Shown here: in pieces, positions 33,620 to 64,000 of the stretch
Position numbering within the stretch: the stretch's first letter is position 1
Layout: each line of letters opens with the position of its first letter
Source of the DNA: Lagopus muta
Taxonomy: Eukaryota; Chordata; Aves; Galliformes; Phasianidae
Reading direction: 5' to 3'
Length of the DNA: 64,000 nucleotides
Assembly (NCBI RefSeq): GCF_023343835.1
Contig: NC_064436.1
Location: forward strand, 56,085,883 to 56,149,882
Program-made: the position numbers and the translations under genes
Notes under the pieces: model-generated
The model's input: only the letters and a program-made list of their open reading frames with translations
Databases searched by the model: none
What the model was told of the DNA's origin: nothing

Positions 33620-35990
33620 AGAGAATCAGAGAATGGCTTGTGTTGGAAGGGACCTTGGGGATCATCAACTTCTAACCCTCCTGCCACAGGCAGGATTGCC
33701 AACCTGTAGATCAAGCAGAAGATCACATTGCCCAGGGCCCCATTCAACCTGGCCTTGAACACCTCCACGGATGAGGCATCTACAACCTTTCTGGACAGCC
33801 TGTTCCAGAACTTCACCACACCCTTGGTCAAAAACTTTCCTCAACATCTAATATAATTCTTCCCTCCTTTAGTTTAAAACCATTCCCCCCTTGTCCTATC
33901 ACTATCTGCCAGTGTAAAAAGTTGATTTCCCTTTAAATATTGGAAGGCTGTAATGATGCCTTCCTGCAGTCTCTCTTCTCCAGACTGAATGAGCCCTGTT
34001 CATTCAGCCTATCTTCATAGCAGAGGTGCTCCAGCCCTCTGATCCTCTTCATGGCCCTTCTCTGGACCCTCTCCAAAAGCTCAGCATCCTTCCTGTGTTG
34101 TTGTCCCCTCATCTGGACACAGTGCTCCAGATTGGGCCTCACAAGGGCAGAGTAGAGAAGGACAGTCACCTCCCTTGTCCTGTGACATCCTATCTTCTTA
34201 TGCAGCCCAGGATAGCATTGGCATCCTGGGCTGCTAGCATACAGTGCTGGCTCACATTAAGTTTTTCATCTATCAGTGTCCCTAAGTCCTTCTCAGCAGG
34301 GCTGCTCTCGAGGAGCTCTCCCATACATATCTGGGATTGTCCTGACCAAAATATAAAACTTTGCACATTGCTTTGTTGAGCTTAATTAGGTTCACATGGG
34401 CCCACCTTTCAAGTTTGTCAAAGCCCCTCCAGGTGGCATTCCTTCTTTCTGCTATATCAACTGCTCAGCTTGGTGTCATCAGCAATATCACTGAGGGTGC
34501 ACTTGGTCCCATCATTTAAGTCATTGATGAAGTTGTTAAAGAGTATCAGTCTCAAGACAGACCACTGGAGACGCTGTTTGTCACCAGCCTCTACTTGAAC
34601 ATGAGCCATTGACTAAAGCCCTCCGGCTGCAAGTTTCCAACCAATTTTGTATCCAGCAAATGGTCCACCTTTCAAATCCACATCTTTCCAACTTAGACAT
34701 CAGGATGTGGTGGGGGACCATGTATAAGGCCTCGCAGAAGTCCAAGCAGATAAAATCAGTTTCCTTCTCTTTGTCCACCGGTGCTATTACCCCATCATAG
34801 AAGGCCACTAAATTGATCAGGCACAACCTTCCCCTGATGAAGCTGTGCTGGCTGTTTCAGATCATCTGCTTGACCCTCGTGTTTTAACGTGTCTTCCAGG
34901 AGGATCTGTACCATAGTCATCCCAGGCATAGAGGGGAAACTCGCTGGCCTGTAGTTCCCCAGGTCTTCCTTTATCCCTTTCTTATAAATGTGAGTGTTGA
35001 TTCCCTTTTTCCAATCATTGGGGTCTTTGCCTGACAGCCATGTCTCAGATATGATAGAATGGCTTGGCAGCCACATCAGCCACGTCTCTTAGGACCCTGG
35101 GGTGCACCATAGACATTCAGTCTCATGAGGTGATCTTGGAACTGCTCTGCCCTTATAGTGGGGGCAGGTTTGCTCCCTCCATTCCCACCAAGAGTTCAGG
35201 GCTGTGAGAAATAGGAGAATCCTGGCCGCCAGTGAAGACAGAGGCAAAGAATTCACTGAGTATCTCACCATTCTCCTATGTGTTGTAGACAGTTCTCCTT
35301 TCTCATTTTTCAAAGGAGGTATGCTCTCTTTGCCCTATCTCTTCTTATCAGTGTACCTATAGAACCACTTCTTGTGGTTTTTAACATCCCTCACCAAGTT
35401 CAGTTCCATCCGTGCCTTGGATTTCCTAATCCCATCTCTGCATGTCTGGACAGAATCCCTGTATTCTTCCCAGGTCCTTGTTTCCACTGCCTGTGCATGC
35501 CCTTTTCCCTCAGTTTGACCAGCAGATCCTTTCCAAGCCATGCCTATTTCCTGCCTCCTCTGCATGCTTTCTTACTCTGAGGGATGGAGAGCTCTTGCTT
35601 TCTCAGAAAGGCATCCTTGAAGAGTAGCCAGCTATGTTCCACTCCTTTGTCTCTAAGGACAGCTTCTAAGATCTTGTCCAACAATTCCTTAAACAGCCTT
35701 TCCTGAAGTTCAGGGTCCTAATTCCACTCTTTGCCAGGCCCACATTCCTCTAGATCACAAACTCACCCAGGGCATGGTTGCTGCAGCACAGGCTGCCTAA
35801 TCTATATGTCTATAATGACCTTCTTCACTGGTGAGCACCAGCAACACTCCACCTCCAATCAGTCTGTCCTGAACCACAAAGTTAGCATCTATAGGTTCCT
35901 GGAGTCTCCTGGACTGCTTGCAGCTCACCACGTTGTTTTCCCAGCAGGTATCTGGGTGGCTGAAATCAGGATGAGAGCCCAATGATGTCA
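33620..35990 (-). mobile_element. Long 5'-truncated CR1 LINE with decayed reverse transcriptase
   Basis: About 2.4 kb of CR1 in reverse orientation. The 3' end is at 33620 (AGAGAATCAGAGAATGGCTTG). Reading the minus strand gives broken reverse transcriptase pieces: WKKGINTHIYKKGIKEDLGN with YRPASF (34.8-35.1 kb), [18 protein letters not shown] (34.6-34.8 kb) and [20 protein letters not shown] (33.9-34.2 kb). A piece upstream of the reverse transcriptase, [19 protein letters not shown], lies near 35.35 kb. The catalytic FADD-like motif is not seen and the frames are separated by stops and shifts, so it is dead. It is the largest transposon in the window. Confidence 0.92.
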
Positions 35991-36806
35991 ACTTAAGGCT
36001 TTTTCCTTACTGATATATTCACTGACATTGACTGATCAACTATCAGAGAACGTTTCTGACATCTGAGTCACTGTTATAATCTGAATACGTGACAGGACAA
36101 GGTGCAATTCTTAACTGAGCGATGTCAAATTGCTTTGGTAGCACAGTGAAAGGATGAGAACTCAAAAGTTACTTACATTGCATTCAGGTTTTGTTCTAAA
36201 TTTTTTATTGTTTCAGTTTTTGGTTTTTTTTTTCTTCAGACAGAAGAAGAAAGATATAAAAATATAATAGAAGGAGAACCTTTGTTTGGTTTGTTTGCTT
36301 GTTTTCCTGCACATGCTTTTTAAAACAACAAGGAATGTGATTTTAAGTCAGAGCTCATCAGAAGTCCTACTGACTTCCATACAGAATGAGGATGGTAAAT
36401 ACTACCTCAATATTACGTTATGAAAAAAAAAAAAAAGACCTAACAAACTTTGGGAGAGTACAATGTACAATGAGCAGAGTGTTTTTGGTTTTTTTTTTAA
36501 ATGTAGAATAGCCCAGTCTTCCATCAAAGTATGGGAAAGAACATCCTCTCATGTAATGATAGTCTATGTAATGTATTTTGCTAAACTCTAACACTGAGAA
36601 GACTGAAGCTTGTGGAACAAAAGTCTGTACAGTATGCAAACCACAGTTGGCTGAGTGAACAGAACTACAGAGGAGGATATAGATTTCAAAATCTGTACAG
36701 TCTGCTTTAGAACAAGCAGCAGGTACCAAAAGTGGAAGACAAACAGTTGTTTACTCCTAAAAGTAAATCAGTCCATGCACTTGAACAGTAAAGCTGTAAA
36801 CTAAGG

Positions 36807-37092
36807 TTTCATAGGATGGTCTGGGTTGAAAAGGACTACAATGATCATCCAGTTTCAATCCCCCTGCTATGTGCAGGGTCACCAACCACCAGACCAGGCT
36901 GCCCAGAGCCACATCCAGCCTGGCCTTGAATGCCTCCAGGGATGGGGCATCCACAGCCTCCTTGGGCAACCTGTTCCAGTGCATCACCACCCTCTGTGTG
37001 AAAAACTTCCTCCTAATATCTAACCTAAACCTCCCCTGTCTCAGTTTAAGACCATTCCCCCTTGTCCTATCACTATCCACCCTTGTAAACAG
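36807..37092 (-). mobile_element. CR1 3' fragment
   Basis: TTTCATAGGATGGTCTGGGT to CACTATCCACCCTTGTAAAC forms a nearly intact 285 bp CR1 3' region in reverse orientation. It looks less diverged than most copies here. Confidence 0.92.
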
Positions 37093-38999
37093 TTGTATAT
37101 ACAGTTGCTCACAGGCTTAGAGATGATAGTGTGATGACTATCTTCTCTCTCATAATGAATGTAAAACTAGTTCTACAATAATAATTCAAGCAGAAGTATG
37201 TTTTCTGTTTAAACTGCTCTAGTTTTTATTCTAAACTGTATCTTTGCCATATACAGCTCTAAGTTCAACAAAAATTTTCACGTTCACTTATGTGTTCTGC
37301 AGGGTTCACATAAGGTCCACTTTTATATAGCACACACTTGAATGACACATTATGGCATCCTTGCTCTGTCTCAAGTCTCCATCTAGGCATGCATTCAGAT
37401 CCAGCCATAAATTCTGCTGTTTATCAGAAAAAAAAGAGAGAATGAAAAAGAACAAATCAAAACAAACAAAAACAGAGGTTGCTATTTCTGTGTTAGAGCA
37501 ATAACAAAGGTAAGTTATTGTAAGTACTTTTAAAACACAATACATTCTTCTTAAATAGTGTTCTGTTTTCACTCTTTTGCATGTGTGTGCTGTTGTTTCT
37601 ATTTTTCCTGAGGAAAAAGATGCTGTTATTGGAAAATCCAGAGAACTAATTAATAAGTTTGTCAATTTTATCAAATTTGTGCATATTTCTACCTTTTTCT
37701 TCCTTCAAATTGATGAGAAAGTTTTTGGAGAAGGTTTAACTGAATTAAACTTCAGTGTGAGTACACATATGAAATAGCAGGTAATTGACGATGGAGTGTC
37801 CTTATGCCATAAGCATAGAACAAGTTCTATTCTCAAGCAGCAGCATGTTAGTCACTGATGAATGTCATTACTGTGTGCAAAGATTATATGTTTCTTGCCT
37901 TATGAATGTTCTGTCTGGGCTAAATTCTCCTCCCAGTTTAGTATCTCCCAACAGCTGTGATAATCTCTCCTTGGCCCTTATCTCCTATGACTTTCTCAGT
38001 CAGCCTTCATTTAAGGTCCCCCTTTTTTCTCCCAGCAATTAAAGGGTTTGGTTTCTGTGTCCAAAGTCCTCTCTTCCTATATCTTCTCACTCCTCCCTCT
38101 CTGCCCTACTGCCTTCAGGCGTTCTTCTGCCCAATCTGTCTCCTCTTATGAGTGCTTATGCTTAGCAGTGCCTTATCTCTTTTTGCCCTCATTGAGGATT
38201 TCTCTTTTTCACATATTCTTTTCCCAGTGCTCTTAGCTGACTTCGGATAATCCTCTTTTCCAATCCTGAGTGCCCTGAGGAAGCTCTGAAGCTCTTTTTC
38301 AAGCCCAGCACAAGCTTCTAGCCCAGGAGGAAGGAAGGCACTGCCAGGAGGTGAGTCTGGGGGCAGGAGTAGCCTCTGTTCCCTCGAGTGGCTGTGGGCC
38401 CCTTACCTTGCTCTGTGGGCTCTCTACTACTGGCTGCAGTGACAATCACAGGATGCTGAGCAACACTCAGCTTCCACTACCTGTTCTTTCTCCTTTTTCA
38501 TCTTTACCTCTTTATTTTCACCCTACTTTGCTTTCTTCTCCTTTCCTAGACTTGTTTAAATGTGTTCACTAACCATTTTCTTTTTTAAGAAAAAAAGATG
38601 TTACTTTAGTATCTTGCATATTTCTGCTTTTTGCCTGCTTTTTTCAGCGTTTTTTTTTTTTTCTTATTTTTAAGTGTGGAATGCTTGGCCTTTTGAAGAG
38701 AGGGAATGGCTGCAGATGAAGACAAGTGAGCAGTGTCAGTTTTCTTCCTGCCTTTCCTATGTGAGCACAGGGCAGCCGAGGGGAGCTGGCAGCCCAGGGG
38801 AGCTGGCAGGCCCACCAGGGCTCAGCTGCGGGGCGGAGGTGGAAGCACCCCTTCATTCTGCTTTTAGCAGAGCAGCAAAAATTGATCAAGATTTTCTTTG
38901 CCACTTTATTGGTCCACCTGGACTTGCAAAGGGTTGCCAACTAACAGAGCTGATGAAAGGTGCCCGAATCATCCTCTCAGATGATCCCTGCAGCAGCCC

Positions 39000-39386
39000 A
39001 AAAAGGCAACGCGATTTAATCTGCAGGCAGTCTCTCTATTGGATCCCCACCGACGTCTGTGCCGCTGCTCGGCGTGTCCTGTGGGGAAAGCGTAGCATCC
39101 AGCCGCTGGCATCTCCTCCTGGCGGAAGCACCCTTGGAAGTGGAGAAGAAAAAGAACTGCCGCTCGTGAGGCTCGCACGTGCTGCTCGCTGCCTCGGCCG
39201 AGCGCTGTGCTGAAGGAGCGGGACATCTGCGCGCATGGGAGAAGCAGCTGCTCCAGCCCGGGGCTGGGGCTGAACTTCCTGCAGCGCTTCGGGCTTGGAG
39301 TGAGCGCAGAGGGAGGCGAGCAGCAGGACGGGAAAGCGCAGCCCGGAGCGTATAAGGACAGACTCGGTTAGAATATTTAAAGCTTA
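39000..39386 (+). promoter_or_regulatory. FAM184B: FAM184B GC-rich promoter and 5' region
   Basis: G+C and CpG rise sharply from about 39000 and stay high to about 39740, spanning exon 1. An inverted CCAAT box (ATTGG) lies at 39038-39042. A TATA-like TATAAGG lies at 39351-39357, but only about 30 bp before the ATG, so it would give an almost leaderless transcript; a TATA-less start further upstream is equally possible. Confidence 0.55.

Positions 39387-64000
<24,614 letters not shown>

Larger units (their letters stand above)
29061..38999. other. Intergenic spacer between divergent NCAPG and FAM184B
   Basis: About 10 kb with no convincing protein gene on either strand. It holds CR1 copies at 29.8-30.1, 33.6-36.0 and 36.8-37.1 kb. 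A pyrimidine-rich stretch lies at about 37.95-38.25 kb, and the remainder is AT-rich unique sequence. In mammals DCAF16 lies between these two genes; I saw nothing resembling it here. Confidence 0.6.

Noticed and set aside
34026-34379. 117-codon plus-strand frame
   Set aside because: It is antisense to the CR1 LINE and therefore not an independent gene.

Overview
The window is vertebrate nuclear DNA from a bird, most likely a galliform such as chicken. It is AT-rich, its genes have many small exons with GT/AG borders, and almost all recognisable dispersed repeats are CR1 LINE fragments. Several of these end in the avian CR1 3' signature, tandem ATTCTGTG or ATTCTATG octamers. Two CpG-rich promoters stand out.

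Two protein genes can be read exon by exon. NCAPG (condensin I subunit CAP-G) lies on the minus strand from 28800 to 4609. I resolved 21 coding exons whose phases all agree; they total 3117 nt, 1038 residues plus stop. A poly(A) signal follows at 4431-4426. FAM184B (coiled-coil protein of the FAM184 family) starts on the plus strand at 39387 and runs off the right edge. Six coding exons are visible, the first intron is about 12.6 kb, and two stretches present in the human protein were not found.

Layout: 1-4400 is the region downstream of NCAPG, with repeats and no certain gene (the plus-strand 3' end of LCORL would be expected here by synteny). 4400-28800 is NCAPG. 28690-29060 is its CpG-island promoter, with E2F-like, CHR-like, YY1-like and TCTCGCGAGA motifs. 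29060-39000 is a 10 kb spacer between the two divergent genes, with a 2.4 kb broken CR1 LINE and smaller CR1 pieces. 39000-39740 is the FAM184B promoter and first exon. 39740-64000 is the body of FAM184B, with CR1 copies, simple repeats, a hAT-type transposase remnant at 53.4-53.9 kb and unexplained coiled-coil-like fragments at 54.1-54.7 kb.

The head-to-head order of NCAPG and FAM184B matches the conserved FAM184B-NCAPG-LCORL block, known in livestock as a growth and body-size locus. I see no bacterial-type system, CRISPR array, tRNA or rRNA gene. The most useful leads are the FAM184B exon gaps and the orphan coiled-coil fragments, the hAT remnant, the NCAPG promoter motifs, and several splice-site oddities in NCAPG.
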